A stretch of DNA of 64,000 bases from Sphingomonas ginsenosidimutans (GTDB lineage Bacteria > Pseudomonadota > Alphaproteobacteria > Sphingomonadales > Sphingomonadaceae). Location: NCBI RefSeq assembly GCF_002374835.1, contig NZ_NWVD01000001.1, positions 186,001 to 250,000 of the forward strand, written 5' to 3'. Each line of letters opens with the position of its first letter. Within the stretch, counting starts at the first letter, position 1. Both the position numbers and the translations under genes were made by a program. The notes under the pieces are model-generated. The model had not been told where the DNA came from, made no database searches, and saw only the letters and a program-made list of their open reading frames with translations. This document shows positions 46,838 to 56,370 of this stretch, piece by piece.

Positions 46838-48139
46838 GTGCGCGGGATCGTGAATCGTCTGGGGCCGAACGGGCCGTATCTGGCGCTGGCGCTGACGTGC
46901 CTGCTTGGCTGGGGGTTCAAGGCGCATTGCGGCGCGGGCTGGATCGGTGCCGAGCAATATACCACCGGTTGCTACAGCGATGCGGTGCCGTTCTGGGGAC
47001 TGCGCGGGGTAGCGGCGGGGCAAATGCCCTATTTCGAGGCGCGGATGGAATATCCGGTGCTGACCGGCGCCCTGATTTGGATCGAGGGGCTGGTCGCGCG
47101 CGTCATCGGCGGCGCGCGCGCCGATGCGGCGACGTTCCTGGGTGTAGTGACGCTGGGCAACGCGATCCTGGCGTTCGTGATCCTGGAGATGATGCGCGGC
47201 GCGGGGGCCGGGCTGGCGCGCCAATATGCCTGGGCGCTGGCGCCGCCGCTGGTGCTGTACCTGGGGCATAACTGGGATCTGCTGGCGGGGACGTTCGCGG
47301 TCGCGGCGATGCTGGCGGCGGCGCGGGGAGCCCTAGTGCGCGCGACCGCGCTGGCTGCATTGGGCGGCGCGGCAAAGCTGTTCCCGATCCTGATGCTGCC
47401 GCTGCTGGGGCTGGGCGCACTGTTCGCGTCCGATCGGACATGGCGCGCGCGGATCGTGGCGGGGGCGGTGCTGGTGGCGGTCGCGATGGCGGCATGGGGC
47501 GCGGTCAACCTGCCCGTCGCCGCGCTGGCGTTCCAGAACTGGCGCGAATTCTACGCCTTTTCCAGCGAGCGTGCGGGCACGGCGGCGAGCGTGTGGGAAT
47601 TGATGACGCAGTTCGGCTGGTGGGTCACCGATATCCCGACGCGCAACCTGTGGTCGTTCGTGCTGTTTGTCGGCGGCGCCACGACGATCGTCGCGGCGGG
47701 CTGGCGGCAGCACGGGAAGCACCCGTGGCTGCTGTTCACCCCCGTGCTGGCGTGGTTCCTTTTGACCAACAAGGTCTATTCCCCGCAGTTCGACCTGTGG
47801 CTGTGGCCGCTGCTGGTGCTGACGGGGACGCGCGCGCGGCCGATGGCGCTGTTCCTGCTGGGCGATGTGGCCGCCTATTTTGCCGAATTCTGGATGTTCG
47901 CCGGGATGGAGGGCGCGTCGCCGTCGGCGACGCAGGGCGATATCCTCGCGGCGGCGATCGTGCGCGGAGTGGCGATGCTGTGGCTGATCCACGCAGCGGT
48001 GCGTGACCCGGCGCCGCGCTGGCTGGCTCAGCGGCGGTCGGGTGCGTCCAGCGCAGTTCCACCTGTGGCACCGGGCAGCGCGGCGACGGTGGCGTCCAGC
48101 GCCGCCTCCAGCGCGCCGGCAGCGCGCGACCAGGCGTAA
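46838..48139 (+). CDS. GT87/DUF2029-like integral membrane glycosyltransferase
   Basis: From GTG 46838 the product is 433 aa (an ATG at 46784 would overlap the divergent radical SAM start). It has about ten transmembrane helices and an early acidic loop YFEARMEYPVLTGALIW that fits the GT-C catalytic loop. GGAAKLFPILMLPLLGLG and LTNKVYSPQFDLWLWPLLVL are typical of this polyprenyl-phosphate-mannose-dependent family. The last 35 or so residues (Ala/Ser-rich) are read through the 3' end of the opposite-strand GT gene, an overlap of 112 bases. Confidence 0.75.
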   Translation: MRGIVNRLGPNGPYLALALTCLLGWGFKAHCGAGWIGAEQYTTGCYSDAVPFWGLRGVAAGQMPYFEARMEYPVLTGALIWIEGLVARVIGGARADAATFLGVVTLGNAILAFVILEMMRGAGAGLARQYAWALAPPLVLYLGHNWDLLAGTFAVAAMLAAARGALVRATALAALGGAAKLFPILMLPLLGLGALFASDRTWRARIVAGAVLVAVAMAAWGAVNLPVAALAFQNWREFYAFSSERAGTAASVWELMTQFGWWVTDIPTRNLWSFVLFVGGATTIVAAGWRQHGKHPWLLFTPVLAWFLLTNKVYSPQFDLWLWPLLVLTGTRARPMALFLLGDVAAYFAEFWMFAGMEGASPSATQGDILAAAIVRGVAMLWLIHAAVRDPAPRWLAQRRSGASSAVPPVAPGSAATVASSAASSAPAARDQA

Positions 48140-49146
48140 TCGTCGCGCACCGGCGCGGCGACGTCGGCACGGTCGCGGCGCAGCGTCGGCACGTCGAGCG
48201 ATTGCAGCCACGCCGCGGCTTCCTCGACCGGGGTCGCGGCGCTGACCACATGGCCGCGATAGGTTTCGACCATGTCGCGCGCGCCCGCCAGTTCCATGAC
48301 CAGCGGCACGGTGCTGCACGCCATCGCCTCCAGCACGATCAGCGGATAGGAATCGATCTTCGACAAATGGATCAGCACGTCGGAGCGGCCGAGCAGGTCG
48401 AGCAATTCCTCCTCCGGGATGCGGCCCAGCACCTTGACGCGATTCTCCAGCCCGCGTTCGGCGATCAGCGCGTGGAGCCGCGCCATCGTCTCGGCATCCG
48501 CGCCGCCGGTGATCCGCGCATCGAACGCGACGCCGCGGTCGCGCAGCAGCGCGCAGACCTCCACGACCAGGAACGTGCCCTTGCCCTCCGACAGGCGGCT
48601 CGAGTGGATCAGTTGCAGGCGGTCGGGCATCGTATCGCCGGCGGCCGGCACGCTCGACAGCACCGATTGCGGCAGGAAGTTCCGGATCAGCGAGCGCGGC
48701 AGCGCGGGGGGCAGTGCGATCTCCAGTTCCTGCGTGCGGGAAATCAGCGCCAGCCGCTGCGCGCGCGCCAGCGCCCATTGGCTCAGCCGGCGCAGCAGCG
48801 GATGCGATTGCGAGCGCCAGTTCGATCCCAGATGCGGCGTCACCATCACCCGCCGCCCCATCGCCCGCGCCAGCAGCACGAAGCCGAGATCGGGCAGGTT
48901 CACATATTGCACCCACACCAGATCGGGGCGCCCGCGCCGGCAATGCGCCACCAGCCGCCCCAGCTGCCGCAGGTAACGGCGCAGCGTTGCGCGCGACAGA
49001 TAGGCGCTGTCGGCGGCGATGCGCTCGACCGTCCAGCGATCGGTATGCGCCGCCAGCGCGGCGGTGCCGCGATCGCAGAACGCCTCCACCCCGCCGGGAT
49101 GGTCGCTGGATCCGCCGACGATGAGCAGCCGGTGTCGCGCGCTCAT
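48028..49146 (-). CDS. Family 4-type glycosyltransferase
   Basis: From ATG 49146 (MSARHRLLIVGGSSDHPGGV), overlapping the upstream stop as ATGA, the product is 372 aa. It is a GT-B fold: LIHSSRLSEGKGTFLVVEVC marks the start of the C-terminal half, and IHLSKIDSYPLIVLEAMACS holds the nucleotide-sugar binding E-x7-E motif. It adds a sugar to the growing repeat unit in the cytoplasm. Donor unknown. Confidence 0.88.
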   Translation of the reverse strand: MSARHRLLIVGGSSDHPGGVEAFCDRGTAALAAHTDRWTVERIAADSAYLSRATLRRYLRQLGRLVAHCRRGRPDLVWVQYVNLPDLGFVLLARAMGRRVMVTPHLGSNWRSQSHPLLRRLSQWALARAQRLALISRTQELEIALPPALPRSLIRNFLPQSVLSSVPAAGDTMPDRLQLIHSSRLSEGKGTFLVVEVCALLRDRGVAFDARITGGADAETMARLHALIAERGLENRVKVLGRIPEEELLDLLGRSDVLIHLSKIDSYPLIVLEAMACSTVPLVMELAGARDMVETYRGHVVSAATPVEEAAAWLQSLDVPTLRRDRADVAAPVRDDYAWSRAAGALEAALDATVAALPGATGGTALDAPDRR

Positions 49147-50543
49147 GCCTGTTCCACCCCGAAGGTGCGCGGCTTGCGCGGCGCATCGGCGGCGAAGGCC
49201 GGACGCGCGGGCGTGCGGCGCAGCGGCGCGCGCGTCACCGACCAGATCAGCGCGATCGTCAGCATCAGCATCACCTGCAGGATGGTGTCGCGGTCCATCA
49301 GGCTGGATTCGGTGCCGTTGTGCGCGATGCAGAACACCATCACCGCCAGCAGCATCGCGCCGCGCTGCCCCGATGCCGCCTCGCTGCCCAGCAGCCGCAC
49401 CAGCGGCCACACCACCACCAGCGCCACGACCAGGATCAGCCCCGGAATGCCGATCGTCGCGGCCAGATCGAGGAAGCCGTTATGCCCCTCCGTCACGGTG
49501 ATCACCCAGCCGCGCGCATATTGGAAGATCGGGCTGGCGCTACCGATGTTCCAGAACGATCCGAACCCCGATCCCAGCGGGTTGTCGATCGTATAGCGGA
49601 TCAGCGCATCCCAGATCAGCGTGCGCCCGGTGAAGGCGGTGCGATCGTCGAGCACGGAGGAGAAGGGCGCGTTGTAGATATTGATGTAGATCGAGCCGAT
49701 CAGAAGGGCGACGATGATCGTGCCGATCAGGAACAGCCGGTAGCGCGCATGGTAGAAGGTGAACAGCGCACCCAGCACCGCCGCGCCCGCGCACACGCCC
49801 AGCGAGGTGCGCGACGTCGTCATCACCAGGAAGCCGACGGCCAGCGCGACCGCCCCGATCTGCAGCCAGCGCGGCATTCGCCCGCGATCGAACGCGAACA
49901 TCAGCACCGCGAAGGCGCAGATCGCACCGGCGGTATTCTTGTGCATGAAGATGCCGCGCCAGTCGCCGATCAGCTTCTTGTCATACACCTCGTCCGCCTG
50001 ATGGATGCCCAGTTCGGGATAGGCGAAGACGACGATATAGCTGAGCACCAGCGATACCAGCAGCACCCAGCGCGTGAGGTTGACCGTCCGCTCGTAACCC
50101 AGCCACCGCACCGCCGCGAACACCGACCAGATCACCATCGCGGTCAGCAAAAGCCGGCGGAACCCCACGCCGGGCGCGATCGACCAGGCGATGCTGAGCA
50201 GGCACCACGCCAGCGCCAGCGCGATCGGCAACGGGACGGTCAGCAGACGTCGCCAGTCGTGCAGCGGGCGCAGCGCTACCATCGTCAGCACGGTGATCGC
50301 GACATAGCCCGCTTGCCGTTGCCAATTGCCCGCCCCCGTCAGGTCGGCGCCGGTGATCGTCATCATCGGCCCCAGCATGGTCAGCGCCAGCATCGCGACG
50401 AAGGTCGCCGCCAGCAAGCCGAGCCGCACCGGCGCGCCCCCCGGCCGGGGGGCGGGACCGGCCCTGCCGCCGGGGGCGGTGGCGGGGGTGGGGGCGGTGC
50501 GGGGACCGGAGCCGGTGAAGGTGCGCCGCGGCCTGTCGTTCAT
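49143..50543 (-). CDS. O-antigen ligase/polymerase family membrane protein (Wzy_C)
   Basis: The 466-aa protein has about eleven transmembrane helices after a Pro/Arg-rich cytoplasmic N-terminus. DWRGIFMHKNTAGAICAFAV is the conserved segment of the O-antigen ligase fold (HKN), and GFGSFWNIGSAS and VTEGHNGFLDLAATIGIPGL contain the periplasmic Arg/His residues. It either polymerises repeat units or ligates glycan to a carrier. Overlaps the acyltransferase by 4 bases. Confidence 0.85.
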   Translation of the reverse strand: MNDRPRRTFTGSGPRTAPTPATAPGGRAGPAPRPGGAPVRLGLLAATFVAMLALTMLGPMMTITGADLTGAGNWQRQAGYVAITVLTMVALRPLHDWRRLLTVPLPIALALAWCLLSIAWSIAPGVGFRRLLLTAMVIWSVFAAVRWLGYERTVNLTRWVLLVSLVLSYIVVFAYPELGIHQADEVYDKKLIGDWRGIFMHKNTAGAICAFAVLMFAFDRGRMPRWLQIGAVALAVGFLVMTTSRTSLGVCAGAAVLGALFTFYHARYRLFLIGTIIVALLIGSIYINIYNAPFSSVLDDRTAFTGRTLIWDALIRYTIDNPLGSGFGSFWNIGSASPIFQYARGWVITVTEGHNGFLDLAATIGIPGLILVVALVVVWPLVRLLGSEAASGQRGAMLLAVMVFCIAHNGTESSLMDRDTILQVMLMLTIALIWSVTRAPLRRTPARPAFAADAPRKPRTFGVEQA

Positions 50544-52603
50544 GGATGTTCCTTCCTGCCGTCGTCGTCACGCGCGGGGCGGGGTGTTCGTTCGGTTGAG
50601 CGGGGGGCGTCTGGTCCGGCAGCGGCGGCCCATGCGGAAAGCCGCTGCGCCAGCGTTGTTCCGGGCAGAAGCGCGGCCCGCGCGCCCGATGCGGTCAGAT
50701 GCTGGTCGTCGGCGTAGAACAGCCGCCCGCCATCGGCGAAGCGGCAGCCGCGCGGATCGCACAAAGCGCGCGCCGGGTCCACCAGCTGCCGTCCGGGCGC
50801 CGCGCCGATCCGCGCGATCGCGGCGCGCGCATCGTCGGTGCGTGGATGGGCGCGTGCGTCGTCGGGGCCGGCGGTGTGCCCGGTCGCCACGCCGATCAGC
50901 CAGCGCCGCACCGGCAGCGCCGCGCCGATCACGCGGGCATAAGGATTGATCGCGAACCCCGGCGCATCCTGAATCAGGACGACATGCCGGCCCTGCACCT
51001 CCAGCGCGGCGATCGTCGCCGCCAGCGTATCGGTGACGGAGCGGCGGCGGCCCTGTGCGTCGATCACCTCCGCGCCGTTCGACCAATAGCCGGCCAGTGC
51101 GATCACGCGCACCTGCGGATGCGCGGCGATCCAGCGGAACACCGCTGCCTGATAGGCCATGCATTCGCCGCGGTGGCGCACGCGCCCGGGCAGCTCGCGC
51201 GCCGCATCGACGAGCGGCAGGCACGAGGATTTGGTCATCTGCCCGAACGTCAGCCCGGCACCGCGCGCCGCATCGGCGATCGCGGGGGCGATCGCATCGG
51301 CATGGCTGTCACCGATCAGCAGCAGGCCCGGCCGGTCCGTATGCGCCAGCGCGCCGGTGCACGCCGCCCCGCCGACCGGCGCGGTCGCGCCATAAGGGGC
51401 AAGGCAGGCGCCATGTCGCGCCGCGACCGCCTCCAGCGCGCCCGCGCGCGCGATCGCGGGCAGGCGCGCGGGCCACCCCTCCAGCCGGTACAGCGCCGCC
51501 GCCACGCCGCTCAGCAGCAGCAGCACCGCGAGGTAGCGCAGCAGCACCTGTCGTTCGGGCAGGACGCGGTGACGCAGCGGCTGTTCGACGAACCGCCACG
51601 ACAGCGTCGCCAGCAGCACGGTGATCGCGATCAGCCACAGCGGGGAGACGGGCGCCGCGCCGTCGCCCGCGACCCGCGCGACATAGATGACCGGCCAGTG
51701 CCACAGGTACAGCGAATAGGAGATGCGCCCGACGAACACGACCGGGCGCGACGACAGCAGCCAGCGGTTGGCGCGACTGCCGCCCGCCGCGATCTGCAGC
51801 GTCGCGCCCAGCACGGGCAGCGCGGCGAACCAGCCGGGAAAGGCGATGGCCGGCTGATAGGCGACCAGCGCCAATGCCAGCAGCGCCACGCCGCCCCAGC
51901 CCGCCGCCTCGCGCAGCGCGGGCGACGACGGCCCGCCGCGCATCTGCGCCAGCGCCAGGATCGCGCCAAGCCCCAGTTCCCAAGCGCGCGTCGGCAGCAG
52001 GTAGAACGCCGCCTGCGGATCGATGCGGATCAGCAGCAGCGACCCGGCGAACGACAGCGCCGACAGGAACGCGACCACCGCGATCACCTGCCCCCGGCAC
52101 CAGCGGATCGCCGCCAGCATGACGAACGGGAACAAGAGGTAGAATTGCTCCTCCACGCCCAGCGACCAGGTCATCAGCAGCGGGCTGCGTTCCGCCGCCG
52201 GCGCGAAATAATCGCCGCCGGTGTAGAACAGCAGGTTCGACAGCCCCCACAGCGCGGGCACCGTTTCCTTGGCCAGTTCGCGCAGCTCCGCCGGGGTCAG
52301 CGCGACCAACCCGAACAGCAGGAACAGCGCGATCATCGCGATCAGCGCCGGCAGGATGCGGCGGACGCGGCGCACGTAGAAGCCGGCGAAGCGGAACATG
52401 CCGGCCCCGGCCTCGCGCGCGATCTGCCCGCCGATCAGATAGCCGGAGATGACGAAGAAGATGTCCACGCCCGTGAAGCCGCCCGGCAGCCCCGGGATGC
52501 CGAGGTGGAACAGCACGACCGATGCGACCGCAACCGCGCGCAGCCCGTCGATGTCGGGGCGATAGGCGATGGCGGCGCGGCTGTGGTCGCGCGCGTCGGT
52601 CAA
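50540..52603 (-). CDS. OafA-type O-acyltransferase with C-terminal SGNH domain
   Basis: The 687-aa protein begins YRPDIDGLRAVAVASVVLFH and GVDIFFVISGYLIGG, the acyltransferase-3 signature, with about ten helices to residue 390. The C-terminal periplasmic part has LLLIGDSHADAIAP (SGNH Ser) and DDQHLTASGARAA (catalytic Asp and His). Such fused enzymes acetylate polysaccharides outside the inner membrane. Overlaps neighbours on both sides by 4 bases, so it is part of one operon. Confidence 0.92.
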   Translation of the reverse strand: MTDARDHSRAAIAYRPDIDGLRAVAVASVVLFHLGIPGLPGGFTGVDIFFVISGYLIGGQIAREAGAGMFRFAGFYVRRVRRILPALIAMIALFLLFGLVALTPAELRELAKETVPALWGLSNLLFYTGGDYFAPAAERSPLLMTWSLGVEEQFYLLFPFVMLAAIRWCRGQVIAVVAFLSALSFAGSLLLIRIDPQAAFYLLPTRAWELGLGAILALAQMRGGPSSPALREAAGWGGVALLALALVAYQPAIAFPGWFAALPVLGATLQIAAGGSRANRWLLSSRPVVFVGRISYSLYLWHWPVIYVARVAGDGAAPVSPLWLIAITVLLATLSWRFVEQPLRHRVLPERQVLLRYLAVLLLLSGVAAALYRLEGWPARLPAIARAGALEAVAARHGACLAPYGATAPVGGAACTGALAHTDRPGLLLIGDSHADAIAPAIADAARGAGLTFGQMTKSSCLPLVDAARELPGRVRHRGECMAYQAAVFRWIAAHPQVRVIALAGYWSNGAEVIDAQGRRRSVTDTLAATIAALEVQGRHVVLIQDAPGFAINPYARVIGAALPVRRWLIGVATGHTAGPDDARAHPRTDDARAAIARIGAAPGRQLVDPARALCDPRGCRFADGGRLFYADDQHLTASGARAALLPGTTLAQRLSAWAAAAGPDAPRSTERTPRPARDDDGRKEHP

Positions 52604-53700
52604 TCCGCGGCTCCGGCCAACTCGCGATAGAGCGCGGCGAAGCGATCGGCGGTCCCGTCGATCGCGAAATGCGCCGCGAACCGCGCGCGTCCCGCCGCGC
52701 CCATCCGCCTGCGCAGTGCGGCGTCGGGCAGCAGCCGCGCCAGCGCCTCCGCCAGCCGGTCCGCGTTCGCCGGGGGCACCAGCAGCGCGGTATCGCCATC
52801 AACGACCTGTTCGGGGATCGCGCCCACGGTCGTCGCCACCACCGGCAACGCGGCGGCCATCGCCTCCAGGATCGCGATCGGCTGATTTTCCGCGCGCGAA
52901 GGCAGGACGAACAGGTCCGCGGTGCGCATCAGTGCGCGCACCGCATCCTCGTCCACCCAGCCGGGAAAGGCGATGCGATCGGCGATGCCATAGGCGGTGG
53001 CGGCGGCGCGCGCGGCGTCGATGTCGCCATTGCCGGCGATCGTCGCGCGCCACGCGATGCCGCGCGCCGCCTGCTGCGCCAGCGCCGCCAGCAGCACGTC
53101 GACGCCCTTTCGTTCCCCCACCAGCCCGACGAACAGCAGGTGCGGCGGGGCGGTCCCGTCCGCGGTGGGGCGCGCGTCGGCGACGGGCGGGGCGGGGACG
53201 CCGTTGCCGATCACCACCACCCGCGCGGCGGGGACGCCCAGTTCGTCGCGGACGAATCCGGCCCAGCGATCGCTGAGCGCCACGACGCGCGCCGCCGAAG
53301 CGAAAAAGCGGGCGATCCTGGCGCGGCGGGCAGGGGATTGCGCGGCGAAGAAGTCGTCGTAGCCGCTGCCGTGGAGGTGCAGGATGACCGGAACGCCCAG
53401 TCGCTGAGCGACGGCGGCGAACAGCGACTTGCGCGTGGTCGATCCGCGCGGCGCGACGTTGATATGGGCGACCCGGATCCGGCGCCGCGCCGCATCCCAG
53501 GCGAAGGCCGCCAGTGCGGGCGGGACGGTCAGGTGGCGGGCGATGCCGTGTTCGCGCCAGCGTGCGCGATAGACGCGGGGTTCGATATCGGGCGCGCGCT
53601 GCGCCAGCGCGGTGACGAGATATCCGACGATGCGGCCGATCCCGCCCTTCGACTCCAGGCCGTCGGACAGGATGATACCGACTGGCACCGGGGATGTCAT
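52600..53700 (-). CDS. Family 4 glycosyltransferase
   Basis: The 366-aa product from ATG 53700 starts PVPVGIILSDGLESKGGIGR, the acceptor-side glycine-rich loop of GT-B enzymes. HLLFVGLVGERKGVDVLLAA and LFVLPSRAENQPIAILEAMA (E-x7-E) form the donor site. A GAGGG-like site precedes the start. First gene of the coupled run 53700-48028. Confidence 0.92.
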   Translation of the reverse strand: MTSPVPVGIILSDGLESKGGIGRIVGYLVTALAQRAPDIEPRVYRARWREHGIARHLTVPPALAAFAWDAARRRIRVAHINVAPRGSTTRKSLFAAVAQRLGVPVILHLHGSGYDDFFAAQSPARRARIARFFASAARVVALSDRWAGFVRDELGVPAARVVVIGNGVPAPPVADARPTADGTAPPHLLFVGLVGERKGVDVLLAALAQQAARGIAWRATIAGNGDIDAARAAATAYGIADRIAFPGWVDEDAVRALMRTADLFVLPSRAENQPIAILEAMAAALPVVATTVGAIPEQVVDGDTALLVPPANADRLAEALARLLPDAALRRRMGAAGRARFAAHFAIDGTADRFAALYRELAGAAD

Positions 53701-53785
53701 CGAACGCCCTCTTACTCGGTTCGCCAACGGGCGACCGGCAGCGCATCTAGCCGGACTTATTGTTGTGGCGCAACAACCTGCGCGA

Positions 53786-55165
53786 TCACGGCCGCGTCGG
53801 TGCACCGCGACGGGACGACCCGCGCCATGCCGAACGGAACCGCCGCCAGGCCTGGCGCAGGCGATAGCGCAGCCCGAAATCGCCGAACAGGACGCGGTGC
53901 GCGCCGAACCAGATCGCGATCTCGCGTCCCGGCCGCCGCATCGGGCGCAGCAGCATCCCCATCGTGATCGACAGCAGCACGCCGTTGGCGCCGGTCCAGA
54001 TATCGGGCGTCAGCCACGCGGTCAGCCCGACGACCATGCCGCTGAGGAACAGGGTCTCCTGCTCCGGCCGGCTCATGAACTGCGGCCGTTCCACCCCGAC
54101 CACGACGATCATCGCCTGAACGCAATAGACGATCAGCCCGGTCAGCCCGAACGTATACCATATGCCGATCACCCCCAGGTCGGACCAGAAGACGCCCGGT
54201 TCGCCGATGAACGCCTGCTGCGCCTTCGCGCTGGGCGCGATGCCGATGCCGGTGATGAAATGATCGGTGATGATGCGGGTGATGACGCGATAGGCACGCG
54301 CCCGCGCCGCGCCGGACGAATCGTCCGAGAACGCCGCGAAGGGGTTCCACGACGGCACCGCCACCCCCAGGATCAGCACCAGCAGCGACGCGAGCACGAC
54401 CAGCGCGAGCGCGATCCGCTGCCCCCGCCGCGTGATGCGCAGCGCGTACAGCGTCGCGATCAGGAACAGGATCGCGGTATAGGCGCGCGACTGCGCCATG
54501 AACACCGCCGCCGCCGGGATCGCCGCCAGCGTCAGCCAGCGCAGGTAGCGGCGCGTTTCGCGCGCCTGCGTCAGCGCGTAGAACAGTGCGAAGGTGGAGA
54601 ACATCGTCGCCAGGAACACGCGCGGCGACCGGACCCCGTCGCCGGGCAGCACGCGCACCACCGGCGCCATCGGCGCGGCGTCCGCCGGTCCCTTCAGCGC
54701 GAACGACGCCTCGCGCGCGCGTTCCCAGGCGCTGACGAAATAACCGTTGCCGGCGACATAGATCAGGCAATAGGCCAGCGCGGCGACGAACAATATCCCC
54801 ATCAGCCGGTTCAGCCGCAGCGCCGGATTGGCGAACAGGGGGAAGGCGAACATCGGCGCATAGGACAGGATGACGTTGTAATTGGTCGGATAGCCGGTCA
54901 GGTCAGAGAAGACCTGGCATTGCCAGAACACCAGCAGCGCCATCATCATCGCCCACCATAGCGCCGACCACGCCCCCTGGAACGCGACCAGCAACCATCC
55001 GGCCGCCACCGATGCGGCGGTGACGCCCCCCGCCATCACGGTCATCCGGTTGCCGCCCAGCGCGGCCAGCGTCGACTGGAACAGCAGTTGCGACAGCACG
55101 AACGCACTGGCGGCGGCCAGCGCGATCCAGCCCGACAGCCTTCTGGTGATCGGCATCCGCGTCAT
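53786..55165 (-). CDS. Wzy-like polysaccharide polymerase, second copy of the type
   Basis: From ATG 55165 the product is 459 aa with ten or more hydrophobic helices. The large loop holds VFMAQSRAYTAILFLIATLY and FITGIGIAPSAKAQQAFIGE. GVFWSDLGVIGIWYTFGLTG resembles the matching segment FFYTDLGVAGIAFVFGLPL of the gene at 62286. The family match is by topology and these segments rather than strict motifs. The C-terminal tail is Arg-rich and cytoplasmic. Confidence 0.7.
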   Translation of the reverse strand: MTRMPITRRLSGWIALAAASAFVLSQLLFQSTLAALGGNRMTVMAGGVTAASVAAGWLLVAFQGAWSALWWAMMMALLVFWQCQVFSDLTGYPTNYNVILSYAPMFAFPLFANPALRLNRLMGILFVAALAYCLIYVAGNGYFVSAWERAREASFALKGPADAAPMAPVVRVLPGDGVRSPRVFLATMFSTFALFYALTQARETRRYLRWLTLAAIPAAAVFMAQSRAYTAILFLIATLYALRITRRGQRIALALVVLASLLVLILGVAVPSWNPFAAFSDDSSGAARARAYRVITRIITDHFITGIGIAPSAKAQQAFIGEPGVFWSDLGVIGIWYTFGLTGLIVYCVQAMIVVVGVERPQFMSRPEQETLFLSGMVVGLTAWLTPDIWTGANGVLLSITMGMLLRPMRRPGREIAIWFGAHRVLFGDFGLRYRLRQAWRRFRSAWRGSSRRGAPTRP

Positions 55166-55234
55166 CGGCGATGCCCTTAGCACAAACGCCGGTCGTCGCC
55201 CGGCCATGATGTGGCGCATCTGTGCCGAAAGCGA

Positions 55235-56278
55235 CTACAGCGCGCGTCGCGCGGCCCAGGCGCCGCGCAGCATCGCGGCGGCACGCGCCCAGCGCCGTCC
55301 GGCCACCTCGCGCAGCGCCGCGCGGGCGATCAGCATGAGGACGAGCGGGATCAGCTGCGGATGATGCCGCGCCAGGAAACGCAGCCGGCTACGGGTCATC
55401 CAGAAAGTGGACGACGGCGAGGCGAAGCCGTGGTCGTTCGATCCGGTCGATGCCCCGACATCATGGAACACCAGCGCACGCGCCGCAAGGCCGGGCCGAT
55501 AGCGTCCGTCGCGCGCCATGCGCGTCGCCCAGTCCATCTCCTCCCAGTACAGGAAATGATCCTCGGTCATCAGCCCGACGCGGTCGATCATCGCGCGGCG
55601 CGCCAGCACCGCGGCGCCGTTGACGTAGTTGAGCCGCGCCTCGATCGCGGCGGTATCGATCGCGGTATCGGCGGGCCAGTTCTCGCCGATCTGCTCGCAC
55701 CGGCCGCGATCGGCCAGGAAGTGCCCGCCGCCGACCGACTGGATACGCCCGCCGCCGGCCTCGCCGCGATAGCGCACCACCGCGCCGCACAGCCCGATCG
55801 AGGAATCCTCCTCCATTCGCGCGACCAGGTGGCGCAGCGCCTGCGCATCGACCTGCGTATCGTTGTTGAGCACCCACAGATAGGCGATCGCCGGATCGCG
55901 CAGCGCCAGCGCCAGCCCGACATTGTTGCCATAGGCATAGCCGCCGTTGCGCCCCGTCGCGACCAGCCACAGCCGCCGCGGCCCATGCGCCGCTGGCAGC
56001 GGCGGCAGCGCGCCGTCAGGATCGTCGACCCGTGCGAAACGCCAACCGTCGCCGCCGCGCGCGGCCAATTCGGCGGTGATCGCCGCCTCCAGCCGGTCGA
56101 TCGACCCGTCGCCCGAGTCATTGTCACAGACGAAAACGTCGACCGGCGGATAGTCCTGATCCAGGACGCTGCGCAGGCAGGTCATCGTATCGTCGGGACG
56201 CCGCCAGTTGAGGATCACCACGGCCACGCGCGGTTCGTCCGTCCCGTTCGCGGGGGCGATCGCGTGGGGCATCGGCAT
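55235..56278 (-). CDS. Family 2 glycosyltransferase (rhamnosyltransferase-like)
   Basis: The 347-aa GT-A enzyme shows VAVVILNWRRPDDTMTCLRS, the donor motif VFVCDNDSGDGS, YLWVLNNDTQVD (DxD-like) and FLYWEEMDWATRMARDG. This pattern fits the rhamnosyltransferase-like GT2 branch (YYxDxD-W). GGGAGGGG just upstream of the ATG at 56278 fixes the start. Confidence 0.9.
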   Translation of the reverse strand: MPMPHAIAPANGTDEPRVAVVILNWRRPDDTMTCLRSVLDQDYPPVDVFVCDNDSGDGSIDRLEAAITAELAARGGDGWRFARVDDPDGALPPLPAAHGPRRLWLVATGRNGGYAYGNNVGLALALRDPAIAYLWVLNNDTQVDAQALRHLVARMEEDSSIGLCGAVVRYRGEAGGGRIQSVGGGHFLADRGRCEQIGENWPADTAIDTAAIEARLNYVNGAAVLARRAMIDRVGLMTEDHFLYWEEMDWATRMARDGRYRPGLAARALVFHDVGASTGSNDHGFASPSSTFWMTRSRLRFLARHHPQLIPLVLMLIARAALREVAGRRWARAAAMLRGAWAARRAL

Positions 56279-56370
56279 GCCCCCTCCCTAGGATCGCGGG
56301 TTGAGGCGGGCAAGCGGTTACCGTAGACTCCGCAGTGCCTTGACGGCGGTGTTACATTCAGGAGACGGCG

